From CAYNRE01 sp964399535 (GTDB taxonomy: Bacteria > Planctomycetota > Planctomycetia > Pirellulales > CAYNRE01), in assembly GCA_964399535.1 (NCBI GenBank), contig CAYNRE010000032.1, forward strand, positions 186,001-250,000: a DNA stretch of 64,000 nucleotides, read 5' to 3'. A program made the position numbers and the translations under genes. Under the pieces are notes generated by a model, which saw only the letters and a program-made list of their open reading frames with translations, had not been told where the DNA came from and searched no databases. This document shows positions 56,404 through 64,000 of the stretch, in pieces; positions within the stretch are counted from its first letter, which is position 1, and each line of letters opens with the position of its first letter.

Positions 56404-58122
56404 CTAGGGAGCCGCCACGGTGGACGGTTGGGTGCCCACCTCAAGCTCGATCGCCCGCCAGAGCCTGAGTGGATGGTCGGTTTGAATCACGTCGATGCCC
56501 CAGCCGATCGCCTGGCGATAATCGGCCACCCGTTCGTGATCGCCCAGGGCGTCGGAGAATACCTTCACGCCGAATTCATGACAGCGAGCAATCAGCTCGG
56601 GCGAGAGGATTTCCCAGGCCGTATCGAAGGCGTACGGTCGAAGCTGCCCGGCCAGCGCCTCGGCCGCGTTGGCCTGGTACAAGGGGGGCATCAAGCGAGC
56701 GCGGGGATTGGCCCGCCGCAACCGCTCGAGATAGCCGGGCGCCTGAAACACCACCGAGCGATCTTCCAGGCCGTAGCGGGCAATTAGTTTGCCTAGCTCT
56801 TCGGGAGGAATTCCCTTGGCGTCCAGGTAAAGCTTTGCCTCGGCAAACCTAGGGTCCTTGGCCCAGGCGGCCAGCACATCCTCGGCCCGGGGCAGCGGCG
56901 CGGGCTGCCCGGATAGCCAACTTCCGGCATCCAGGAGCGCCGCCTCGGCGGCCGTGCGCTGGGAGAGTAAACCCCGGGCACCGGTGGTGCGGTCGAGTTG
57001 TCGGTCGTGCAGCAGGAACGCGACTCCGTCGCGCGTCGACTGCAAGTCGATCTCGATCCAGTCGGCCCCCAAGTCGACCGCCAACTCCAAGGCCGGCAGT
57101 GTGTTTTCCGGTCGATAACGGTTCGCTCCCCGGTGGAGGGCCACCTGCACCCGCTTCCGGCCGGCAGCACTGGCTACCGCGCGGGCCCGCCAGATGGGTC
57201 CGCGCCGGCTCACAATCGCGTCGGGCTGGGCCGCCAGAGCGGCCGTCCAATCCTCGCGAGCGAGCTCGCCTTCGGGCCAGGGATCACTGAGCGCCACCCA
57301 ATAGCCTTTCCCCTTCCAGGCCGCCACCAATTCGGGCGAATTAGCCGGCTGCTCGGCCGGCGACGATCCCAGCGGCAGCAACACGGCTCGGCGGCGAGAA
57401 TCAATCGCCTCGGCACCGCGAGACTGCGATTCCGACTCCGTTCCCAACACGGCCGACGGAAACTCTCGCCGTGGGGCCGCAAACAACAGACCCACCTCCG
57501 GAGCCTGCTCGGTGTGCTGGGCTGCTTGGCGGGTAAGTTGAGCCGCGGAGCTGTGGAATTCGTCGCCCGAGGTGCACCAGCCCAGCCGGAGCATCACTTG
57601 CGACGACAGCCCGGCCTGCGCAATCGCCGCGGCGGCCGCTCGGGCCTGTTCGAGCGAGGCACATGTAAGCAGCAGGTTCAATCGCCCTCGGGCCGTGACC
57701 AGTGCCTCGTCGAGCGTCGCCCGATGACGGCCGGCGAGCCGTGGCGCTCGGGCAGCCCCTAAATCCTGCTGGCCGAGGGCGGCTAGCGGCTGCGCTGCGA
57801 TCTGGGCGGCCTCGGCGGCCGTGCCGTCGCTGAGAACCAGCGCACCGTCGCGCGTGGTGGCCAGCGACACCGCCACCCAGGGCAGCAGGTCTTCGATCGC
57901 CGTTTCCAGGGCCGCCGTAGTGCCGGCTACCAACGAGGGCTCGGCCTGCTGGTCCCAAACAATGGCCACGGCCGGCGGCGGGTCGAGCGGGGCGAACCAG
58001 CTTGGCTCCGCGGCGGCCGACAGGCCGGCTGGGGGAATCGCCAAGGCGGCCCAGAACGACAAAACCCAGAGGGACCGTTTCCCGGGCAAAACACGGTTGG
58101 TCGACAAACCGCCGGTAGGCAT
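56404..58122 (-). CDS. Double-domain glycerophosphodiester phosphodiesterase
   Basis: A 572-residue exported protein. After the signal peptide there are two GDPD-type TIM barrels. The second, from about residue 327, has the family motif ALHRGANRYRPENTLPALEL (His330, Glu339) with WIEIDLQSTRDGVAFLLHD and a DGxxxLxHD-type end. The first, residues about 50-320, keeps the outline WVAVSLATTRDGALVLSDG and LDEALVTARGRLNLLL but lacks the HRG...EN start; it is likely inactive or regulatory. GDPDs cleave glycerophosphodiesters such as deacylated phospholipids or teichoic-acid-like polymers. The ATG is at 58122. Confidence 0.85.
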   Translation of the reverse strand: MPTGGLSTNRVLPGKRSLWVLSFWAALAIPPAGLSAAAEPSWFAPLDPPPAVAIVWDQQAEPSLVAGTTAALETAIEDLLPWVAVSLATTRDGALVLSDGTAAEAAQIAAQPLAALGQQDLGAARAPRLAGRHRATLDEALVTARGRLNLLLTCASLEQARAAAAAIAQAGLSSQVMLRLGWCTSGDEFHSSAAQLTRQAAQHTEQAPEVGLLFAAPRREFPSAVLGTESESQSRGAEAIDSRRRAVLLPLGSSPAEQPANSPELVAAWKGKGYWVALSDPWPEGELAREDWTAALAAQPDAIVSRRGPIWRARAVASAAGRKRVQVALHRGANRYRPENTLPALELAVDLGADWIEIDLQSTRDGVAFLLHDRQLDRTTGARGLLSQRTAAEAALLDAGSWLSGQPAPLPRAEDVLAAWAKDPRFAEAKLYLDAKGIPPEELGKLIARYGLEDRSVVFQAPGYLERLRRANPRARLMPPLYQANAAEALAGQLRPYAFDTAWEILSPELIARCHEFGVKVFSDALGDHERVADYRQAIGWGIDVIQTDHPLRLWRAIELEVGTQPSTVAAP

Positions 58123-58235
58123 GGCGTCATCCTAAGTTCCGGGCAGGCCTTCTCAAAGCGTGGTTAACTATTTTCACCGATTGGAGTTGCAAGCGGAACT
58201 GTCGACCACTGGTGGAGCTACCCTGGCTCGACCGA

Positions 58236-58262
58236 TAAGATACAAATGTACACTATCTCTTA
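58236..58262 (+). promoter_or_regulatory. Candidate operator before the dnaE2-type gene
   Basis: TAAGATA (58236-58242) and TATCTCTTA (58254-58262) form an imperfect inverted pair around an A/T-rich core containing TGTACA. It lies 46 bp upstream of the start codon. It could be a repressor site of the damage response or a promoter; no known planctomycete LexA box is matched with confidence. Confidence 0.35.
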
Positions 58263-58307
58263 CGGCTCTCTGGATGATCGCCCTTTTACCGGAAGAAGGT
58301 CGCAGCC

Positions 58308-61300
58308 ATGCCCGATCCTGCTCCGTCGCGGCGCCGTTATCGTCCGGGCGAGGGGCCGGCCCCGGCGGAAAAAGAAGGCGCACTGGAGTCGACCGCGCCC
58401 TACGCCGAGCTGCACTGCAAGACGAATTTTTCCTTCTTGCGCGGAGCGTCGCATCCCGACGAGCTGGTGCGGCAGGCGGCCCAGTTGGGCTACCAGGCGC
58501 TGGCCATTACCGATCGCCATAGTTTGGCCGGGGTGGTGCAAGCCCACTGCGCGGCCCGCGACCTGGGGCTGAAGCTGCTAATCGGTGCCGAGCTGCATCC
58601 GCTCGACGCCCCGCCGGTGGTGGTCTGGGCGATGGATCGGGCCGGCTATGGTCGGCTTTCACGGCTGCTCACTCGGGGGCTGCGTCGGGCCCCCAAGGGG
58701 GAGTGCCACTTGACGCTCGACGACGTGGCCGAGCATGCCTCGGGGCTCTTGGCCGGGGTCTGGTTGGCTTCGCCGCTCGATCCGGCTCACCGCTGGCTGG
58801 GTGACGAGTGCCTCCCCTTGCGCGCGGTTCCACCCGAGGACGATGCCGAGCGGCGGGGGCCCACCTTGTGGCCGGGCGCCACGCTGGCGCCTCCCTGGCG
58901 CTGGGTGGCCCGCTACCGCGAGATTTTCGGTGACCGAGCCCACTTGTTGGCCGAGCTGCATCACGGCGCGGCCGACCCCCAGCGGCTGGCCCGGCTGGCC
59001 CAACTGGGCCGTAAGGCCCGGGTGCCGTTGGCGGCCGCCGGCGACGTGCACTACCACGTACCGGAGCGGGCCCCGCTGGCCGACGTGTTGACCGCCATTC
59101 GGCTGGGAACCACGGTGCTCGAGGCGGGCGAGCGGCTGTTTGCCAACGCCGAGCGCCATTTACACTGCCGCGGGGAAATTCAAGCCCGCTTCGCGGCCCT
59201 CCCCTCGGCGCACGAGCAAACACTCTGGGTGGCCGAGCGGTGCCGATTCTCGCTGGCCGAGCTGCGCTACGAGTACCCCGAAGAGCTTTGTCCCAGGGGC
59301 ACCACGCCCCTGGCGCATCTGGCCGGGCTTTGTTGGGCGGGAGCAGCCGAGCGCTACCCGGGGGGCATTCCCACGGGCGTGCGGCGGTTGATCGAGCACG
59401 AGCTCAAGCTGATCGAAGAGCTGCGCTACGAGGCTTACTTCCTTACCGTGTGGGACCTGGTACGGTTTGCCCGCTCGCGAAACATCCTTTGCCAGGGGCG
59501 CGGTTCGGCGGCCAACTCGGCGGTGTGTTTTGCGCTGGGCATTACCTCGGTCGACCCGGATCGCATCGACGTGTTGTTCGAGCGGTTTGTCAGCCGCGAG
59601 CGCGACGAGGCCCCCGACATCGACGTCGATTTCGAACACGAGCGGCGCGAGGAAGTGCTGCAGTATCTGTACGACAAGTACGGTCGCGAGCGGGCCGGCA
59701 TGACCGCCGAGGTGATTACCTACCGTCCACGTTCGGCCGTGCGCGACGTGGGCAAGGCCCTGGGCTTGTCGCTGGAGCGGGTCGACTCGCTGGCCAAGGC
59801 CCTCGACAGCCCCCGCCACGAGGCGCGGCTGGCCGAGCGAGCCCGGGAAGCCGGCCTTTCGCCCGAGTCCACGCTGGTGCGGCAATTGCTGCACTTCGTG
59901 GAAACGCTGCAAGGTTTTCCCCGCCATCTTTCCCAGCACGTAGGGGGCATGGTCATTACCCGGGGCCCGCTCTGCGAGCTGGTGCCCATCGAAAACGCGG
60001 CCATGCCCGAGCGAACCGTCATCCAGTGGGACAAAAACGACCTGGACGACCTGGGCCTTTTAAAGGTCGATTGCCTGGCCCTGGGCATGCTCACCGCGCT
60101 GCACAAGGCCATGGACCTGGTGGCCCGCCACGCGGGGCGCTCGTTGAGCCTGGCCACGATCGAGCCGGAAGACCCGGCCGTGTACGAGATGATCGGCCGG
60201 GCCGACACGGTGGGGGTGTTCCAGATCGAAAGCCGGGCCCAGATGAGCATGTTGCCCCGGCTACTACCGCGCACGTTTTACGACCTGGTGATCGAGGTGG
60301 CCATCGTGCGCCCCGGCCCCATCCAGGGCAACATGGTGCACCCCTACTTGCGCCGCCGGGCCGGGCTGGAAACGGTGGAGTACCCCAGCGAGGCCATTCG
60401 CGAGGTACTGCACAAAACGCTGGGGGTGCCCATCTTTCAAGAGCAGGCCATGCGGCTGGCCGTGGTGGCCGCCGGCTTCACACCCGGCGAGGCCGATCAA
60501 TTGCGCCGCGCCATGGGGGCCTGGCGGCGGCCCGGCGTCATCGAGCAATTTCGCCAGCGTCTGGTCCAAGGCATGCTCGAGCGCGGCCTGACCGAAGAAT
60601 TTGCCGAGCGGGTGTTTCTGCAGATTCGCGGCTTTGGTGAATACGGCTTCCCCGAATCGCACGCGGCCAGCTTTGCCCTCTTGGTCTACGCCTCGGCCTG
60701 GCTCAAACGCTACTACCCGGCCGCCTTCACCGCGGCGCTGCTGAACAGCCAACCGATGGGCTTTTACGCCCCCGCGCAATTGGTGCGCGATGCCCAGGCC
60801 CACGGCGTCGAGATTCGGCCGGTCGACGTGAACCAGAGCGGCTGGGACGCCACGCTCGAGCCGCGCGGGCCCGGGGGCGCCTCGCCATCGGCCGCGCCCG
60901 CAACGCCCGCCTCTCCCTGGTCGCTCAGACTGGGGCTGCGCCAGGTGCGCGGCCTGGGGCGCCAACCCGCGGCACAAATCGAACAGGCTCGGGCCGACCT
61001 GGGCCGACCGTTTCGTTCCCTCGACGAGTTGGCCCGCACCACGCGCTTGGGCCGCGCCGTATTGACCCGGCTGGCCCAGGCCGATGCCCTGGGCTCGCTG
61101 GGGCTCGACCGGCGGCGTGGACTGTGGCAGGCGATCGGCCAGGAACCGGTGCGGCCCCTGTTCGCCCAATTGAGCGAACCCGACGCCGACGACCCGGCCG
61201 AGGCCATCGGCCTGCCGCCGCTTTCCAAGGGGCAAGAGGTGGTCAGCGACTATCGCACCCAGGGGCTTTCCCTACGGGCCCATCCGCTGTCGCTAGTTCG

Positions 61301-61643
61301 CCCACGGCTTCAGGAGCTGAAAATCGTAACCGCCGCGCAGCTGGCCACGTTGCCCCCTGGGGGCCGGGTCCGCGTGGCCGGACTGGTGCTGATGCGCCAG
61401 CGGCCAAGCACCGCCCGGGGCATTACGTTCGTGACCCTGGAAGACGAAACCGGCCAGGCCAACCTGATTGTGCGGGCAGCCGTTTGGGAGCGCCATCACC
61501 ATGCCGCCCGGGGAGCCCACACCCTCTTGGCCCAGGGTCGGCTCGAGCGCCAGGGGCAAGTGATTCACATCCTGGTCGAGCGGCTGGAAGACCTCTCGGG
61601 TCTGTTGGCGGGCGTGGCTCCGCACTCGCGCGATTTCCACTAA
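58308..61643 (+). CDS. dnaE2: Error-prone DNA polymerase, DnaE2/ImuC type
   Basis: A 1111-residue DNA polymerase III alpha-like polymerase of the DnaE2 (ImuC) type, for mutagenic translesion synthesis. It has the PHP domain (AELHCKTNFSFLRGASHPDE, HCAARDLGLKLLIGAELHPL), then the polymerase core with catalytic Asp437 and Asp439 in PDIDVDF and Asp588 in KVDCLALGML. The segment GRERAGMTAEVITYRPRSAV is characteristic of DnaE2 rather than DnaE1. A C-terminal OB-fold (RVRVAGLVLMRQRPSTARGI) ends in SRDFH. AAGAAGG precedes the ATG at 58308. The usual partners imuA and imuB are not adjacent. Confidence 0.92.
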   Translation: MPDPAPSRRRYRPGEGPAPAEKEGALESTAPYAELHCKTNFSFLRGASHPDELVRQAAQLGYQALAITDRHSLAGVVQAHCAARDLGLKLLIGAELHPLDAPPVVVWAMDRAGYGRLSRLLTRGLRRAPKGECHLTLDDVAEHASGLLAGVWLASPLDPAHRWLGDECLPLRAVPPEDDAERRGPTLWPGATLAPPWRWVARYREIFGDRAHLLAELHHGAADPQRLARLAQLGRKARVPLAAAGDVHYHVPERAPLADVLTAIRLGTTVLEAGERLFANAERHLHCRGEIQARFAALPSAHEQTLWVAERCRFSLAELRYEYPEELCPRGTTPLAHLAGLCWAGAAERYPGGIPTGVRRLIEHELKLIEELRYEAYFLTVWDLVRFARSRNILCQGRGSAANSAVCFALGITSVDPDRIDVLFERFVSRERDEAPDIDVDFEHERREEVLQYLYDKYGRERAGMTAEVITYRPRSAVRDVGKALGLSLERVDSLAKALDSPRHEARLAERAREAGLSPESTLVRQLLHFVETLQGFPRHLSQHVGGMVITRGPLCELVPIENAAMPERTVIQWDKNDLDDLGLLKVDCLALGMLTALHKAMDLVARHAGRSLSLATIEPEDPAVYEMIGRADTVGVFQIESRAQMSMLPRLLPRTFYDLVIEVAIVRPGPIQGNMVHPYLRRRAGLETVEYPSEAIREVLHKTLGVPIFQEQAMRLAVVAAGFTPGEADQLRRAMGAWRRPGVIEQFRQRLVQGMLERGLTEEFAERVFLQIRGFGEYGFPESHAASFALLVYASAWLKRYYPAAFTAALLNSQPMGFYAPAQLVRDAQAHGVEIRPVDVNQSGWDATLEPRGPGGASPSAAPATPASPWSLRLGLRQVRGLGRQPAAQIEQARADLGRPFRSLDELARTTRLGRAVLTRLAQADALGSLGLDRRRGLWQAIGQEPVRPLFAQLSEPDADDPAEAIGLPPLSKGQEVVSDYRTQGLSLRAHPLSLVRPRLQELKIVTAAQLATLPPGGRVRVAGLVLMRQRPSTARGITFVTLEDETGQANLIVRAAVWERHHHAARGAHTLLAQGRLERQGQVIHILVERLEDLSGLLAGVAPHSRDFH

Positions 61644-61730
61644 ACTCGCTTCATCGACCCAATCGGCCAGGGCCTTCGTCGGCCGCCGCCGGAGTGCCAC
61701 GGGCAGAGCCCCGCTCTAAGCGCCCCGCCC

Positions 61731-63296
61731 TTAGCGCCCGGCGGGGCCACCCTCGCGCCGCTGCGTCGGAAGCTGCGCCCCCACTTCACCGAGCCAGCGA
61801 TCGAGCCGGCCGGACAGGTCGGCGGTGCGCTGCGCTTCCTCGTCGGCCAGGTTGTGTTGCTCGCCCGGATCGACCGCCAGGTTGTAAAGCTCGCGATGGC
61901 CATCTTCGTAGTAATGCAACAGCTTCCAATCGCCCGCGCGCACCGCGCTGGCCGGAGTGGTGGTGGAGTAGTAGTGCGGGAAGTGAAAGAACAGATCCCG
62001 CTCGGTGGTCGGCCGCGCCGGATCGACCAGTTGCGCCCAGCGGCTCTGGCCATCGGCCGGATTCGGGTCGGCAAGCTCTTGCTCGGCGAGCCCCACCGCT
62101 TCGAGAATCGTGGCGACCAAGTCGGTGCCCGCCAGCGGAGCGGACGACTCACACGCCAGGGGCAGGCGCGAGGGCCACGAGACCAGCAGCGGAACGCGCA
62201 GCCCCCCCTCGTACAACGAGCCTTTCCCGGATCGTAGTGGGGCATTGTTGGTCACCGCCGCGCCGCCCGGGCGCCCCAGGAAGCCGCCGTTGTCCGAAGT
62301 AAAGATCACCAGCGTGCGGCGGCGCAGGCCCCGCTCCTCCAGCCTCGCCAGCACTCGGCCCACGTTCCGGTCCAGATTCTCCACCATGGCGGCGTAGGTG
62401 GCATTCTGGTGGCGATGCCGCGGCGCGATGCGCTGCCGGCAATCGGCGATCGCGTCGGCAGGGGCTTCGAGCGGCGTGTGTACTCCGTAGTGCCAAAGGT
62501 TGAGAAAGAAGGGGCGCTCGCCCGCCTCATCGATCAGCCGCAGCGCTTCGTCGGTCAGCCGGTCGGTCAGGTACTGCCCCTGCTGGCCCAAGCCCAGCCC
62601 GGGCACGTAGCGAATTCCGTCTTGAAACCGCTCGGAGCCGCGAAACGGATGAAAGTACGTGGCCGGCGCCCCCCAGTGCGTTCCGCCAAGGTTCAGGTCG
62701 AAGCCATGGGTTTCGGGGAAGCCGCCGGCATCGCCCAGGTGCCATTTACCCACGTGAAAGGCCAGGTAACCGGCGCGGCCCAGGCGCTCGGCCAGGGTCC
62801 AGGCGGCGTGCGGCAAGTCGAAGGCGGTCTGCGGAGTTACCAGCGGCCGGTCGGCCTCGTAGTCGGCCTGCGTGGATCGCTGTACCGAGGCCTCGCGCCA
62901 GACGGTCAAGTGCAGCCGGGCCGGATGAATTCCCGTAAGCAGCGCGGCCCGCGACGGAGTACACACCGGCGCCGCGGCATAGGCCTGGGTACAGCGAACT
63001 CCCTCGGCGGCCAGCCGATCGAGGTGAGGCGTGCGATGCACGTCGGCCCCGTAACAGCCCAGATCGCTCCAGCCCAGGTCGTCGGCCAAAATGAGCACCA
63101 CGTTGGGCGGCCCCGATTCCTCGGCGGCTCGCGCCACCAGCGGGCCGGTGGCGACCACCAACAACAACCCGATTGCCGCCACCAGGGCGCGGCCGAAGGA
63201 ACGGGCGCAGGCAACCGCGAGCGATGCGCGCGCCGAGGCCGCTGCCCAGCAACGCGGCGGCCGCAATCCACCAGGGCTGACCCACTCAAAACTCAT
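61731..63296 (-). CDS. Sulfatase (formylglycine type), exported
   Basis: A 521-residue sulfatase of the S1 family. After a long Ala-rich signal (ALVAAIGLLLVVATGPLVAR), PNVVLILADDLGWSDLGCYG gives the metal-binding Asp pair; CTPSRAALLTG holds Cys112, which is converted to formylglycine (C-x-P-S-R). The remaining active site fits: GKWHLGD, HYGVHTP and FTSDNGG. The lower part carries the C-terminal subdomain ending VDPGEQHNLADE. It is expected to desulfate polysaccharides outside the cytoplasm. A formylglycine-generating enzyme is not in the window. The ATG at 63296 gives a long n-region; a later start is possible. Confidence 0.93.
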   Translation of the reverse strand: MSFEWVSPGGLRPPRCWAAASARASLAVACARSFGRALVAAIGLLLVVATGPLVARAAEESGPPNVVLILADDLGWSDLGCYGADVHRTPHLDRLAAEGVRCTQAYAAAPVCTPSRAALLTGIHPARLHLTVWREASVQRSTQADYEADRPLVTPQTAFDLPHAAWTLAERLGRAGYLAFHVGKWHLGDAGGFPETHGFDLNLGGTHWGAPATYFHPFRGSERFQDGIRYVPGLGLGQQGQYLTDRLTDEALRLIDEAGERPFFLNLWHYGVHTPLEAPADAIADCRQRIAPRHRHQNATYAAMVENLDRNVGRVLARLEERGLRRRTLVIFTSDNGGFLGRPGGAAVTNNAPLRSGKGSLYEGGLRVPLLVSWPSRLPLACESSAPLAGTDLVATILEAVGLAEQELADPNPADGQSRWAQLVDPARPTTERDLFFHFPHYYSTTTPASAVRAGDWKLLHYYEDGHRELYNLAVDPGEQHNLADEEAQRTADLSGRLDRWLGEVGAQLPTQRREGGPAGR

Positions 63297-63403
63297 CGCG
63301 CGTTCTCCCCGGCAAGCCGATTTTCACTTTGCCCCCGGCAGTTCCCCCGCGTTCGACGCGCCCCCCGGGCCAGCCGCTGGGCGCCGCAAGGGGGAAAGGT
63401 CGC

Positions 63404-64000
63404 TTACGCCTGGTGCTCGGTTGCGAATTCTCGCAGGCTTTCTCGCAGTTCGCCACCCAACTCGCGGAGCCGGTCGAGGTGGCGCGCGCGTCGGCCCGGC
63501 AACAATCCCGTCAGCAACAGGTTGAGCCGGTAACCGAACCGATTGACCACCGTGCCGGCGACGGCTGTGACGATCAATACGCCGCAGGCCAACTTCCAAC
63601 TCGCCAACCACCAGGCCAACCCGGTTCCGCACACGAGGTACCAGAGCGGAAACCCAACCAGGCCCAGCAGAAATTGCACGGTGCCCTGGTAATACGGGTC
63701 GTGCACCAACCGCCGCGCGAGCCCCGTAAACAGCCGGTTGGGTACCCAGTGGGCCAGCCAACCCCAGAGCGTCAGGGGAGCGAACAGCACGATCCGCCAG
63801 CGATGCCCGAGCGGCAAATCCTCGCTGCCCGGGGGCAGGTCGAGCGACTCGCAGAGTTGCAGGTACCGCGCGATGCGGGCCCCGAAGCGGTCGGCCAGCT
63901 CGGGATACATCGGCGCCAATTGGCGCACCTGGCGAGCCACGGCCGACAGCCGAGCATAGTCGTTGTTCGGCGTCTGACTGAAGAGCCGGGTCACCTGTTC
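63404..64000 (-). CDS. C-terminal part of a probable membrane acyltransferase (partial)
   Basis: The frame is open at the window edge and ends at 63404, leaving 198 codons. It has three hydrophobic segments (LFAPLTLWGWLAHWVPNRLF, TVQFLLGLVGFPLWYLVCG, KLACGVLIVTAVAGTVV) and a preceding helical part (ARLSAVARQVRQLAPMYPEL), an arrangement I associate with the C-terminal half of lysophosphatidate/glycerol-phosphate acyltransferases of the PlsC group, whose catalytic HX4D would lie beyond the edge. A GTG at 63994 could start a shorter product but the frame continues past it. The function is therefore tentative. Confidence 0.6.
   Translation of the reverse strand, partial: EQVTRLFSQTPNNDYARLSAVARQVRQLAPMYPELADRFGARIARYLQLCESLDLPPGSEDLPLGHRWRIVLFAPLTLWGWLAHWVPNRLFTGLARRLVHDPYYQGTVQFLLGLVGFPLWYLVCGTGLAWWLASWKLACGVLIVTAVAGTVVNRFGYRLNLLLTGLLPGRRARHLDRLRELGGELRESLREFATEHQA

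Overview
The window is about 65% GC, gene-dense, and almost certainly chromosomal DNA of a planctomycete, most likely of the order Pirellulales. This is inferred from gene content: a Tat-exported DUF1501 protein, three PEP-CTERM proteins, a formylglycine-type sulfatase, duplicated MoxR/DUF58 clusters with von Willebrand A partners, a redoxin/cytochrome c/copper-monooxygenase-like fusion, a secreted TPR-CHAT protein and a long membrane pyrophosphatase. I see no rRNA, tRNA, CRISPR array, phage gene or transposase.

Layout. 0-9.4 kb: the tail of an unknown gene, a DEAD-box helicase, a small membrane protein, an acyl-CoA dehydrogenase, a GlsB-like membrane protein, a small lipoprotein, the TPR-CHAT protein and a YchF-family NTPase. 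9.5-14.1 kb, minus strand: moxR - DUF58 - transglutaminase operon. 14.6-16.0 kb: DUF1501. 16.3-21.0 kb: three tandem PEP-CTERM paralogues, each with its own intrinsic terminator. 21.5-28.3 kb: a UxaC-like amidohydrolase and an HTTM (gamma-carboxylase-like) membrane protein, facing a TMTC-like TPR membrane protein that overlaps an HpcH/HpaI aldolase. 29-31 kb: an ECF sigma factor with a structured leader, and a hypothetical protein. 31.3-37.9 kb: a YdiJ-like FAD/Fe-S dehydrogenase; a minus-strand operon (YrdC-LMW phosphatase fusion, rpiB, lipoprotein); an NHL-repeat lipoprotein. 38.0-44.9 kb: a second MoxR/DUF58 operon flanked by two VWA membrane proteins. 45.0-49.8 kb: a methyltransferase, an alkylsulfatase-like metallo-hydrolase, argS and rsfS. 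50.0-58.1 kb: membrane pyrophosphatase, the redoxin/cytochrome/monooxygenase-like fusion, thioredoxin and a double-GDPD protein. 58.3-64 kb: dnaE2-type polymerase, sulfatase and the end of a probable acyltransferase.

How the genes may work together. The two MoxR/DUF58 operons look like parallel envelope chaperone systems with different outputs: a membrane transglutaminase in one, paired VWA proteins in the other. Many of the other products are exported (PEP-CTERM, DUF1501, sulfatase, alkylsulfatase, GDPD, NHL, lipoproteins), as expected for a planctomycete with a complex envelope. Housekeeping functions (argS, rsfS, trxA, rpiB, helicase, hppA) are interspersed.

The least ordinary objects are the PEP-CTERM triplet with its private leaders and terminators, the YrdC-phosphatase fusion beside rpiB, the insert-bearing pyrophosphatase, the redoxin/cytochrome/monooxygenase-like fusion, the catalytically degenerate CHAT protein, and short tandem duplications in several intergenic gaps. 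I found no clear-cut new defence or mobile system. Start codons were chosen from ribosome-binding sites, domain boundaries and overlaps, and several are GTG or TTG.
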